NCBI RefSeq assembly: GCF_014779765.1
Contig: NZ_JACXZA010000002.1
Span: forward strand, 910,066 to 974,065
From: Paenibacillus terricola
Lineage (GTDB): Bacteria > Bacillota > Bacilli > Paenibacillales > Paenibacillaceae
Length of the DNA: 64,000 nt
Reading direction: 5' to 3'
In this document: positions 25,299 to 33,628 of the stretch, one piece after another
How positions within the stretch are numbered: the first letter of the stretch is position 1
Layout of the letters: every line of letters begins with the position of its first letter
Notes under the pieces: generated by a model
What the model was told of the DNA's origin: nothing
Database searches by the model: none
What the model saw: the letters and a program-made list of their open reading frames with translations, nothing else
Program-made: the position numbers and the translations under genes

Positions 25299-27133
25299 AA
25301 TGAAGGTCCACTCTCCTCTATGATCTCAGCCGGTGCGGCTTCCATTGCGTCTGCGATTGCGATTAGTTCTTCAGGTCTTGCGACATTTGGTTTCAAGGCC
25401 AGCTCACGCAATCGAGGGATATAACTTCTTGGCATAAGGGCAATCAGCTGCTGAATATTGTCGTCATTGTAATAATAGTAACGCCGCTCTAGCAGACCAA
25501 ACACAAGCTCTGGCGTATCCTTGTAACCGATACGATAAAGGGCGAACAGAATACGTTGATCGATATGACGATTAAGGCTTGCGTTCTTCCCTAGACTCGA
25601 AGTCAAATATTCCGTGACTACTCGATCTGGCTTGTGAGCGAATTGGGTAACAAGAAGCGCGGCATCCGCCTTCACGAATGCATGAATCCAGCGCGAATCC
25701 CAGCATTCAGCAAGCGCTGTCGTACTTGCATCCATGTCGGATGAATCTGTCTGCTCGCTAACCAACTGTTCGATTACATGCAGCAGTTCTCTCGCAGCGT
25801 TCGAAGATGGTGTTTCAAGCATGGGAGCAAATGCCCGGAACAGTTCGGCAGGTGACATCAGCCTGTATGCCGCTCGGAAACGGAATCCAATGAAAACGAT
25901 CGATTTCTCTTGCGGAAGTTCCAATAGCAGACGGTTTCCTTGCTCCGTATTCATCGTTAGAAGCAGTTCCGCAGCGTTCTCCACCACCATCTCAGTCTCT
26001 GGGGCGATGAAATCCCGTGTAGTCAGCAGCTTGTGAACCACAGCGTAGACGGCGTCCGACAATGCTTCGCTAGCTCGGGAGCTATTAATCCGGCGATGCC
26101 AATATGAATTACGATTCGATACGACCGTCCCGCTGCCATGCAAGCAGAGCAGCTCTGCGTTTAATTGTTCAATTGCCGCTCCGCGCTCCTTGCCCTCAGA
26201 ACGCATATACGTCTCTAAGGATTGTTCCGCTAGTTGAATAATCCGTTGAATAAGTGCTGTCGAATTGGCTATGCGAATAGGCTCTATTGCCAACTCTCTA
26301 TCTTTCGAAGATGTCAAAGCCTCAAACAAGCGATTCAATGCAGCATCAGTACCGAGAGAAGCAAGCGAATCAAACGCGGCTTGCCGTACCTCTTTACGCT
26401 TCTCGCGGCTCATCTCAAGCAGCAGCGATTCATGCTGCGCATACTCGCCTAGTGTGCTGATCGCTGCGATCTTCAGATCAACAGAACCATTCTCTGCAGC
26501 GTCGAGAACAAGCGATTCAGCTTCAGAACCCGCAAGCCGCTCAATGAGCAGCAAACGGCGTGCATCCCCTTTGCCTCCTTGCAAGTTAATCTGCCGACGA
26601 AGGAGAGGAAGCGCTGAATCGCCATAGCCCGTACGAATCGTCTCGGCAACGAGTTCTGCAATCTCGGGAAACGTCTCATCCAGCGCGCTGCACATCATCG
26701 GAAGCGCCCGCAGATCCAGATGAACGCCGTCTTGTACCGCTTGCCGCAGCTGCTCCAACCTGCCTTGGCCTTTGGTGGACAATATGTCCAGCAGCGGCTT
26801 CAAACGGCGATAGGGCATATCGGTCGGCAGGTCAATGCTTTCGCTCTGTATAGACTGCAATTCGCCCACGGTTTCGGTCTTCCCTTGCGTATGAAGCACT
26901 GCGCTCAGCAGCGTTGCCAGCTCCAGCAGCTTCACGGCGCTATCCTCTCGCGAAGCGCTAAGAACGGCGTCTGAAGCTTCCGCTATCCGATTGAATACCG
27001 GTGCGGATTCCCCCAGCTGCTTCAACTGCGGCTGCAGCTTCGCAATACGCAAATCCCCCTGCGCAAGCGCGCTGCCCGCGATGAACAGTCGCCGGACTTC
27101 CTGCTGCAAATCCTGCAATAGCTCTACACTCAT
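25268..27133 (-). CDS. HEAT-repeat protein of the MoxR/VWA operon
   Basis: The 621 residues are almost entirely helical, with repeated HEAT-like units most readable at about 160-300: LPLLRRQINLQGGKGDARRL, AAISTLGEYAQHESLLLEMS, VRQAAFDSLASLGTDAALNR. A further set lies near the C-terminus (LFALYRIGYKDTPELVFGLL, then YIPRLRELALKP). Such solenoids bind proteins; no catalytic motif is present. The ATG follows GAGGAGAGAGACC. It is the second gene of the operon, between SWIM and AAA+. E. coli yeh loci do not have an obviously equivalent subunit that I can name, so this may be a Firmicute-specific scaffold. Confidence 0.78.
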   Translation of the reverse strand: MSVELLQDLQQEVRRLFIAGSALAQGDLRIAKLQPQLKQLGESAPVFNRIAEASDAVLSASREDSAVKLLELATLLSAVLHTQGKTETVGELQSIQSESIDLPTDMPYRRLKPLLDILSTKGQGRLEQLRQAVQDGVHLDLRALPMMCSALDETFPEIAELVAETIRTGYGDSALPLLRRQINLQGGKGDARRLLLIERLAGSEAESLVLDAAENGSVDLKIAAISTLGEYAQHESLLLEMSREKRKEVRQAAFDSLASLGTDAALNRLFEALTSSKDRELAIEPIRIANSTALIQRIIQLAEQSLETYMRSEGKERGAAIEQLNAELLCLHGSGTVVSNRNSYWHRRINSSRASEALSDAVYAVVHKLLTTRDFIAPETEMVVENAAELLLTMNTEQGNRLLLELPQEKSIVFIGFRFRAAYRLMSPAELFRAFAPMLETPSSNAARELLHVIEQLVSEQTDSSDMDASTTALAECWDSRWIHAFVKADAALLVTQFAHKPDRVVTEYLTSSLGKNASLNRHIDQRILFALYRIGYKDTPELVFGLLERRYYYYNDDNIQQLIALMPRSYIPRLRELALKPNVARPEELIAIADAMEAAPAEIIEESGPSLWRWIRNKLS

Positions 27134-27145
27134 GGTCTCTCTCCT

Positions 27146-28591
27146 CTAATACAGCAGCCGGATAAGCCGGCGGTCTGTCACTATGCTCATGATCTGCGCA
27201 ACGAGTCGGCCGCTCTCCAGCTCATGCCGGAACACGATGAGCGCTGCTTGATTGCGAAGCTCCTCAGGCTGCAGCAGCCCGAGAATGACGTGAGGCTGAT
27301 GAGGGGCTTCCAACAAATTCGTTGCGAGCGGGATTTGCTTGTTCTGTGCATCGCGCAAAATATACGTATCATCGTTCACTCGTTCGATGGATTGGAAAGC
27401 AACGAGTGCCGCAGGCATTTTGTCCGATAACGGATTCTTGATCTGATTCTTCACTTTCTTAATTACATCCGGGTAAGAGGCTATCGCGAGTTGCTTTACT
27501 CTATGGTAGTCGGCCTCGCCAATCTCACGGAAACGGGCATGCTCCCAACGGACGCGTGCATTCAGTTCACCTGGATATATAAGCAGCTCATCGGTCTGTA
27601 CAATAGAGAACAATGAATCTTCTTCCTTCATCTGCTTCGCGGCACGGAAGGGACGCATATGCCTGGTTACACGAATCGTGCCGTCCTCCAGATCGATCCA
27701 CCAGCCATGATCGACGAACTCATTGCTTGCATGATCCGCATAGGAAAGGAATGCCAACTGCAGCAGCTCAGTGTTAGGTTTCGTACGGCCAAGCTCTCGC
27801 AGTTCCGCAAGCTGCCAAGCATGACCAAGCAGCTCCTCCAATGTCGAATCGGTCTCCATGGGCAGATCCGGCTGCTCGGCGCGCTGCTCCAGATACGTTC
27901 GGCTCTTCTTCACAAGCGCTTGCAAATAGATGAGCTGCTCAATCGCATACCCATAATTCGCTTCGCGATCCCCATCTTCACGAAGAAGCAGCAGCAGCTC
28001 GCGAAGCGCCGCCTGTGCGCCTGGGATATAATAGTTGCCCAACTGTTTCGCCTGTTCCTCGATCAGTTGAACCATCTTCTTATCGATACTCCCTAGACCA
28101 TTATGTACGACCTGCAGGACGAGCTTTTCCAGAATGGCTATCCCTTCAAGCTGAGCCGTTATTTTCTTCACGAGTGCGGACTTATTGACTTTACGCGGCG
28201 CTTTCGCCGCCCCTTCCTTCTCGACAGCCTGTTTCTTCTCTTCCCGCTTCTCTGCTTTGTCACGCTTGTCTGCAATTTCCGCAGGAATATCAGAGGTCTC
28301 GAATGAAGAGCTGGAGGAAGCGTAAGCGTAAAGCAAGCCAAGGGTGTGCTTGCAAGGAAACTGTCGACTTGGACATGTACATCGAAATACAGGACTGCCC
28401 TCTTGGATGAAGTCGATTGAACAGCGATAAGGTTCCTTCCCGCTGCCCTTGCACTCACCGAACAGGAGTGTGTGATCTACGGTTATACATCGGACAGGAA
28501 AACTGTTCTTACGCACAAGATCCCTGCCGTTCTTGATGGCCCCTGCATTAGGAGCCAGACTATCCACATAAGCTTCCGTAATTGTGTTCAT
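27146..28591 (-). CDS. SWIM zinc-finger protein (YehQ-like)
   Basis: The 481-residue protein has a SWIM zinc finger at Cys71, Cys73, Cys80 and His82 (CTCPSRQFPCKH), preceded by two strands (LLFGECKGSG, YRCSIDF). A Lys/Glu-rich linker follows (about 108-140), then a large helical domain. SWIM domains bind nucleic acids or proteins; E. coli YehQ is the closest named counterpart by context. It is the first gene of the operon and starts divergently from the FMN reductase. The ATG at 28591 has the weak upstream AGGTAGAAG. It ends 12 bases before the HEAT gene. Confidence 0.86.
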   Translation of the reverse strand: MNTITEAYVDSLAPNAGAIKNGRDLVRKNSFPVRCITVDHTLLFGECKGSGKEPYRCSIDFIQEGSPVFRCTCPSRQFPCKHTLGLLYAYASSSSSFETSDIPAEIADKRDKAEKREEKKQAVEKEGAAKAPRKVNKSALVKKITAQLEGIAILEKLVLQVVHNGLGSIDKKMVQLIEEQAKQLGNYYIPGAQAALRELLLLLREDGDREANYGYAIEQLIYLQALVKKSRTYLEQRAEQPDLPMETDSTLEELLGHAWQLAELRELGRTKPNTELLQLAFLSYADHASNEFVDHGWWIDLEDGTIRVTRHMRPFRAAKQMKEEDSLFSIVQTDELLIYPGELNARVRWEHARFREIGEADYHRVKQLAIASYPDVIKKVKNQIKNPLSDKMPAALVAFQSIERVNDDTYILRDAQNKQIPLATNLLEAPHQPHVILGLLQPEELRNQAALIVFRHELESGRLVAQIMSIVTDRRLIRLLY

Positions 28592-28774
28592 CTTCTACCT
28601 CGCAATGATCAGGATTACACTAATTTCCACAAGACATGTGTTATTTCCTTTTCATAACTATTGAAAGAAAGCAAGCAAAAGAACCCGCAATGATTACTTT
28701 TCAAGCGGATTTGTTTATTTGAATTGCGCTTAAGTTACGATTATCGAATCAAATACGAACTTTTTGTAAGTATC

Positions 28775-28804
28775 TTGACAAAAGGAATTAAAATGGGCTA
28801 TCAT
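28775..28804 (+). promoter_or_regulatory. Sigma-A type promoter of the FMN reductase gene
   Basis: TTGACA (28775-28780), an 18-base spacer and TATCAT (28799-28804) lie about 108 bases before the ATG. The 320-base gap 28592-28911 otherwise holds only the divergent promoter of the SWIM operon, which I cannot place, and an A+T-rich leader. Confidence 0.7.
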
Positions 28805-28911
28805 TTTTTTACCAAGTGTTTAGTATAACGCCGTTAACTTGGGAAAAACTGTTCAACGGTGATGTTACCTTAACACAAGGAACACTAATTACACCCTGAG
28901 GAGGAAGTTCA

Positions 28912-29454
28912 ATGTCGAAATTGAATATCGGTATTATTCTTGGCAGCACGCGCCAAGGTCGTGTAAGTCCACAAGTTGGTGAGTGGGTTAAGAGCGTAGC
29001 TGACAAACGCGGCGACGCAAACTATGAAATCGTAGATATCGCTGATTTCAAACTTCCACTTCTTGGTGAAGAAGATGCAACAGCTCAAGCTACAGCTTGG
29101 AACACGAAGCTTGCTACACTCGACGGTTTCGTATTCATCGTTCAAGAATACAACCACAGCATTACGGGCGCTCTGAAGAACGCACTCGACTATGCTCGTG
29201 AAGCATGGAACAACAAAGCTGCTGGTATCGTGAGCTACGGCTCCGTTGGCGGCGCTCGTGCAGCTGAGCACCTCAGAGGCATTCTCGGCGAGCTGTCTGT
29301 AGCAGACGTTCGCGTACACCCTGCTCTCTCCCTGTTCACGGACTTCGAGAACGGCTCGGTATTCAAGCCTAACGATCTTCACCTGACGAATGTTAACGGC
29401 ATGCTCGACCAAGTCCTTGCTTGGAGCGGCGCCCTGAAGACGCTTCGTCAATAG
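28912..29454 (+). CDS. NADPH-dependent FMN reductase / quinone reductase
   Basis: A 180-residue flavodoxin-like protein that reduces FMN, quinones or azo/nitro compounds with NAD(P)H. The FMN phosphate loop is IILGSTRQGRVSP (8-20); VQEYNHSITGALKNALDY and GIVSYGSVGGARAAEHLR are the flavin-ring and dimer loops typical of the YieF/ChrR group. GAGGAGG stands six bases before the ATG. The gene uses noticeably regular, preferred codons compared with its neighbours, pointing to high expression. It has its own promoter and terminator. It could supply reduced flavin to the monooxygenase at 7.5 kb, but nothing in the sequence links them. Confidence 0.92.
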   Translation: MSKLNIGIILGSTRQGRVSPQVGEWVKSVADKRGDANYEIVDIADFKLPLLGEEDATAQATAWNTKLATLDGFVFIVQEYNHSITGALKNALDYAREAWNNKAAGIVSYGSVGGARAAEHLRGILGELSVADVRVHPALSLFTDFENGSVFKPNDLHLTNVNGMLDQVLAWSGALKTLRQ

Positions 29455-29482
29455 TCTATTCAACAATCGTATCTAAACATGG

Positions 29483-29522
29483 AAAAGCTGTCCATCCGCC
29501 ATTAGGCGTTGGACAGCTTTTT
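29483..29522. terminator. Bidirectional terminator between convergent genes
   Basis: AAAAGCTGTCCA and TGGACAGCTTTTT form a long stem with T runs in both directions, between the FMN reductase and the isoprenoid synthase gene. Confidence 0.88.
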
Positions 29523-29589
29523 ATTCGTTATCAGTAATTAGGAGCAATGGCTTATTGCAGCAACCATTCAACGGTGACGGGACAATGAC

Positions 29590-31962
29590 TCAACGGTTCC
29601 GATGAATCATGTAATTCAACAAATGCTCCAGAAAATCGATACGCCGAGATAGGCTGCGAAGCGCATCCATCGCAAGACAATAATGCTCCAACATCGCTCG
29701 GTTTGCTCCGTCCAGCCCTAGAATGGTAACGAAAGTCGACCTTTCATTCTCGACATCCTGGCCGACAGGTTTCCCAAGTAAGAGAGCATCGCCTTCCGCA
29801 TCCAACAAATCATCCTTGATCTGAAACGCGACGCCTGCATGGTAAGCATATGTCTTCAGCACTGCGATCTCCTGTTCACTCACCTGGGCTAGAATAGCCG
29901 GCATGACTAGAGCGGCTTCGAACGCAATGCCGGTTTTGTAGTAGCATAGTGTGTTGAGCTCTTCCTGCGTCAATGTCCTTCTCTTGGAGCTTAGATCCAT
30001 CGCCTGTCCCGCACACAGATCCTCCGCCTTCTGTGCAGAGTAACGAATGAGGGCAAGCACACGGTTCGGATCGAATCCTTGCAGCGAAGCTTGTTCCTGC
30101 GTCGCTCGCTGAATGAGCAGCAAGCCCGTTAGTTCTGCTGTTGCACTGTTATGTACGTGATGAAGCGTCGCACGCCCTCTGCGAATATCGGCATTATCCT
30201 GAGATGGCAAATCGTCGAAGATCAACGAAGCCGTGTGCATATATTCCAGGGAGCGCAATAAAGGTACGATCGCTAATGCTTGCAGTCCATATTCATGAAC
30301 GCCTATGACCCATGTCAATACAGGCCGCAGCCGCTTGCCGTCTCCTGATAAGCTGTAATTGGCCGCGTCTATGAGTATCTCTTTCATCGGCAGCATGCCT
30401 TCGGGCTTGGCAATTAGGAGCGTGCTGTTGATTTGCTCTCTCGCCAACTTGATGGTTTCGGCGAATTGATCCTTCTGCTGCTTTTCTTCTCTTAGGTAGG
30501 TAATCAGCTGGTCCCGAATCATTTTGTCGAGAAAATCTACATCATCCGCTTGTTGTACCATCTGCTGAATCAACCGATTAAATGCTGGCGCGTCAGGAGC
30601 AAAAACCGCCATAATCTTAGCATATTCCTCTGCACCTAGACGCTTGGCACAGCGCTTCAGCCCATTGATTGCACGATTCAGAATCACCTCTCGCGCTTTC
30701 GGATCATGATGATACACCTCATGAATGAGGTGAGAAATAACCGTCCAATACAATTCGAATGGGTTAATCAGATCCGGGCGCTGCTCGCGATAGGCCAAAT
30801 AATAAGTAAAAGGCGTCACCGCACCGTCCCGCCGATCATCCAACAAGTCTGCAAAATCGTCAGCAAGCTGATTATAGATACCGTAATGAAAGGTTCGATA
30901 TTCAAAGCCCTTATCTGAAGCTTCGCCCAAGACAGAACGTGCGATCAGACGCGAAGAAGCTGATTTCAATATGATTGGAATATAAAGTTCTTCGTTCGTA
31001 TACGTAGCTTGGGTCAATGACTTAGCTCGATCCAACTCCTGCGAGTGAAAAAATACGTATGCCTGTTCGAAAAACAGCTGCTTCTGATCTACCCGCTGAT
31101 GCTGCTTGATATATTCGAATGCTTCATGTAATTCTGCATGTACGAATCGAACCAAACTCGCATTCGCATCGACCCACTGTCCGAGCTCTGGCACAGATCC
31201 AGTTACTAGCGCCTCCCGAATCATCCGAGAATACTTTGCTTTCTCCTCCGCGGATAACACCTGTGCGTCCAGTAAATCGTCTACGAACGGATAAGTTAGT
31301 CCATAGGAATAACCCAGCCTTATGGCTTCATCTAATACGCGACTGCGTTCCGCAAGTGATTGTTCCTCGATTAACGCTTCCGTCGCATGCATGACTACAC
31401 CAACTATGATCTTAATGAGCTTGCGCTGCGCGTGCTCGGCATTCATTCCTTCCGGAATGTGGGCGGATACATTCTGCAGCTTGCGGAGCGCCCAGATGAC
31501 CGTAGTCTCAACGCCCTCCTTGCGCGCCCAGCGATACAGCTCCACCATACTAACAAACGTTGGCGTATCTCCTTGCGTCAGACGATTCTTGACGTCGGCG
31601 ACTACGCGTTGAATTCGCGCCTTCACTTTAGGTTGATCCAATGCCATGCCAAGATCCCTCATGTATATATAAGAGACGCTTCGATCCAGATAGCCCTCAA
31701 GTTTACCGGTATGGTTCAGCCACTGAATATATCGATGATAATCAGAAGCATTCGATTCTGATTTGGCACTGCTTCGCCTTAGTAAGGATAACCATGATCG
31801 GCTGCGGATATGGTCTCTTCTCCATACTTGTATATCTTCCGTCAAAGCGGCTATATACGACTTCTCTCTCAATTGCTCATGCAGCAATGCAAAGTAGGTT
31901 GCCGCTTGCTGCTCAGCCACCCGATAACTAGAATCGGCGTGGATCATAGATTGCACATTCAT
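29590..31962 (-). CDS. Two-domain isoprenoid synthase: class I terpenoid-fold domain fused to polyprenyl synthetase
   Basis: The 790-residue protein is more than twice the size of an ordinary polyprenyl synthetase. The C-terminal domain (about 515-790) is complete: GKRLRP (543-548), first Asp-rich motif DDLPSQDNAD (584-593), second KDDLLD (717-722) and GKPVGQD. This matches bacterial farnesyl/geranylgeranyl diphosphate synthases. The first 500 residues are also all-helical and contain two Asp-rich motifs of their own, VDDLLD (228-233) and ADDFADLLDDRRDG (368-381), with spacing suggestive of a second class I isoprenoid-synthase fold. Numbering counts an alternative TTG start; the ATG at 31962, behind GAGGT, is preferred. 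Whether the N-terminal domain cyclises the product or is a degenerate copy is unknown. It stands alone, without other terpene genes. Confidence 0.85.
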   Translation of the reverse strand: MNVQSMIHADSSYRVAEQQAATYFALLHEQLREKSYIAALTEDIQVWRRDHIRSRSWLSLLRRSSAKSESNASDYHRYIQWLNHTGKLEGYLDRSVSYIYMRDLGMALDQPKVKARIQRVVADVKNRLTQGDTPTFVSMVELYRWARKEGVETTVIWALRKLQNVSAHIPEGMNAEHAQRKLIKIIVGVVMHATEALIEEQSLAERSRVLDEAIRLGYSYGLTYPFVDDLLDAQVLSAEEKAKYSRMIREALVTGSVPELGQWVDANASLVRFVHAELHEAFEYIKQHQRVDQKQLFFEQAYVFFHSQELDRAKSLTQATYTNEELYIPIILKSASSRLIARSVLGEASDKGFEYRTFHYGIYNQLADDFADLLDDRRDGAVTPFTYYLAYREQRPDLINPFELYWTVISHLIHEVYHHDPKAREVILNRAINGLKRCAKRLGAEEYAKIMAVFAPDAPAFNRLIQQMVQQADDVDFLDKMIRDQLITYLREEKQQKDQFAETIKLAREQINSTLLIAKPEGMLPMKEILIDAANYSLSGDGKRLRPVLTWVIGVHEYGLQALAIVPLLRSLEYMHTASLIFDDLPSQDNADIRRGRATLHHVHNSATAELTGLLLIQRATQEQASLQGFDPNRVLALIRYSAQKAEDLCAGQAMDLSSKRRTLTQEELNTLCYYKTGIAFEAALVMPAILAQVSEQEIAVLKTYAYHAGVAFQIKDDLLDAEGDALLLGKPVGQDVENERSTFVTILGLDGANRAMLEHYCLAMDALRSLSRRIDFLEHLLNYMIHRNR

Positions 31963-32075
31963 CAATAGTTATACCTCGGCTTCTAATGTCGTCTACCAGT
32001 ATGCCTATTTAATACGTCAGACATTTATTCTGGTTACGCAAAAGAAGCACACGAAGGACTCCAATATAGCCGCTG

Positions 32076-32780
32076 TCAGTCGCTACCCGGCCATTTGGAA
32101 CGAAAACAGGATGACGCCTGCTTCATGATCGGCTTCCCGTGTCCGAAGCAGGCGATTTCAAATTCAAGCTGACCGAGCATAATTAGGGTTTGCAGCCCTT
32201 GCTGCAGGTGCTCGTATCCTATGCTTACATTCAATCCGGACACATTCGCTGCCGCATCCCCCGCGAACAATACTCCGCCATGAGTAGGAAGCAGAAACAC
32301 GAAGTGACCGTAGCTGTGGCCAGGCGTAAAGATAGCCTGCAATCCGCCTGCGTGTTCCATCCTCTCATTATGACGCAGCAAGCCATCAACTGGCGCTGGC
32401 TCGACGCAACCCTCACCCCGAATGAGAATGCGGAACAAAATATGATTCATCAACCCTGGCGCTGGCTTAATCGACCTCTGCTTTTCCCCTTCGGTAACAA
32501 TGGCAAGGTCCTGTTCACTGGCATAGATTCGCACTTTAGGCACTTCGCGCTTTAACGCGCCGACACTGCCGGCATGATCCGGATGCGCATGCGTCAACAG
32601 GATCGTCTTCAAATCGGATGGCTCGCGGCCGATCGACCGAATGGCCTGAAGAATAGCAGGTGCGCTTCCCTCATAACCCGTATCGATCAGCACAAGCCCC
32701 TGCTCTGTTTCTATAAGATATACATTCACTTTGCCGACCGGTACCATGTACACGTGATCAACAATGCGTTTAATGGTCAT
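32076..32780 (-). CDS. MBL-fold metallo-hydrolase
   Basis: A 234-residue metallo-beta-lactamase-fold protein with the metal motif THAHPDH (His64, His66, Asp68, His69), GLVLIDTGYEG before it, and FTPGHSYGHFVF and LFAGDAA supplying the remaining ligands. This is the GloB-like/YqgX-like hydrolase group; substrates range from thioesters to lactones. No lactamase role should be inferred. A palindrome lies 20 bases upstream of the start, so it may be regulated by a local repressor. It reads in the same direction as maa, which lies upstream. Confidence 0.88.
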   Translation of the reverse strand: MTIKRIVDHVYMVPVGKVNVYLIETEQGLVLIDTGYEGSAPAILQAIRSIGREPSDLKTILLTHAHPDHAGSVGALKREVPKVRIYASEQDLAIVTEGEKQRSIKPAPGLMNHILFRILIRGEGCVEPAPVDGLLRHNERMEHAGGLQAIFTPGHSYGHFVFLLPTHGGVLFAGDAAANVSGLNVSIGYEHLQQGLQTLIMLGQLEFEIACFGHGKPIMKQASSCFRSKWPGSD

Positions 32781-32799
32781 CCTTCATACCCCCGGTACA

Positions 32800-32817
32800 A
32801 TGTTCATGTCTGAACAT
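32800..32817. promoter_or_regulatory. Palindromic candidate operator upstream of the MBL gene
   Basis: ATGTTCA and TGAACAT form a perfect inverted repeat with four bases between, 20 bases before the MBL start codon. The arms differ from the LexA consensus (GAAC-N4-GTTC has the opposite arm order). Confidence 0.45.
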
Positions 32818-32858
32818 ATGCCGGCAAGTCATGTTCCATGTGCCAGTCGTGCAGGCCC

Positions 32859-33419
32859 CTACAATGGAATCTCTTTGATTACCCTTGCAGGATTTCCTCC
32901 CACAACGACATTGTCAGGTACATCCTTCGTAACGACCGCACCCGATGCAACAACGACGTTATGACCAATCTTCACGCCTGGATTGATGACGGCGCGGCCG
33001 CCGATCCATACATTGTCGCCAATAATCACAGGCTTGCCGAACTCGGCACCGGACGTACGCTCCTTCGCATTAAGCGGATGGGTCGCGGTGTATACATGAA
33101 CCCCAGGCGCAATGAAACAATTATGCCCGATTCGAATTTCGCACACATCGAGAAACACGCAATCGAAGTTGGCATAGAAATTGTCGCCGACATGAATGTT
33201 ATAACCGTAATCGCAGCGGAAGGTGGGTTCCACATAAGCACCTTTCCCAACGGTGCCGAACAACTCCTGCAGCAGCTCGGTACGTACGCCGAACTCCGTC
33301 TCTAACGTCTCATTATATAAACGGGTCCGACGTCGTGCGTTCATACGATCTCTAACCAATTCCTCATCTCCAGCAAAATACAGCTCGCCGCGAAGCATCT
33401 TTTCTTTCTCCGTCGTCAT
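32859..33419 (-). CDS. maa: Maltose O-acetyltransferase-type sugar acetyltransferase
   Basis: Transfers acetyl from acetyl-CoA to a sugar hydroxyl. The 186-residue protein has the short N-terminal Mac domain ([18 protein letters not shown], then RTRLYNET), followed by left-handed beta-helix hexapeptide repeats: [40 protein letters not shown] (with the catalytic His), [20 protein letters not shown] and [11 protein letters not shown]. Length and motifs match Maa/NodL. The ATG is preceded by AGGAGCAACTGGAG. Physiological substrate is uncertain, as for most members. Confidence 0.92.
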   Translation of the reverse strand: MTTEKEKMLRGELYFAGDEELVRDRMNARRRTRLYNETLETEFGVRTELLQELFGTVGKGAYVEPTFRCDYGYNIHVGDNFYANFDCVFLDVCEIRIGHNCFIAPGVHVYTATHPLNAKERTSGAEFGKPVIIGDNVWIGGRAVINPGVKIGHNVVVASGAVVTKDVPDNVVVGGNPARVIKEIPL

Positions 33420-33508
33420 CTCCAGTTGCTCCTTTCACCTCATGGGTTGTCCGTTCCATTATAACCCAGCGCACTTCGGACGAATACGCAGGAACGGTTG
33501 TCCCAATG

Positions 33509-33539
33509 AAAAAGCCTTGTCTGTTGAAACAGACAAGGC
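33509..33539 (-). terminator. Terminator after icmF
   Basis: GCCTTGTCTGTT and AACAGACAAGGC form a stem followed by five T on the minus strand. A further stem (AATGGCAT/ATGCCATT, 33601-33630) overlaps the icmF stop codon. Confidence 0.85.
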
Positions 33540-33628
33540 GGATGCCCCCATAAAGTCTAGGATTTCCGATATTTAATCTCATTAATGATACAATTCATTT
33601 AATGGCATGAAATAGTTATTTAATGCCA

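Noticed and set aside
32800-32817. LexA (SOS) box upstream of the MBL gene
   Set aside because: The arms are TGTTCA...TGAACA, the reverse of the GAAC...GTTC order needed for Bacillus-type LexA.
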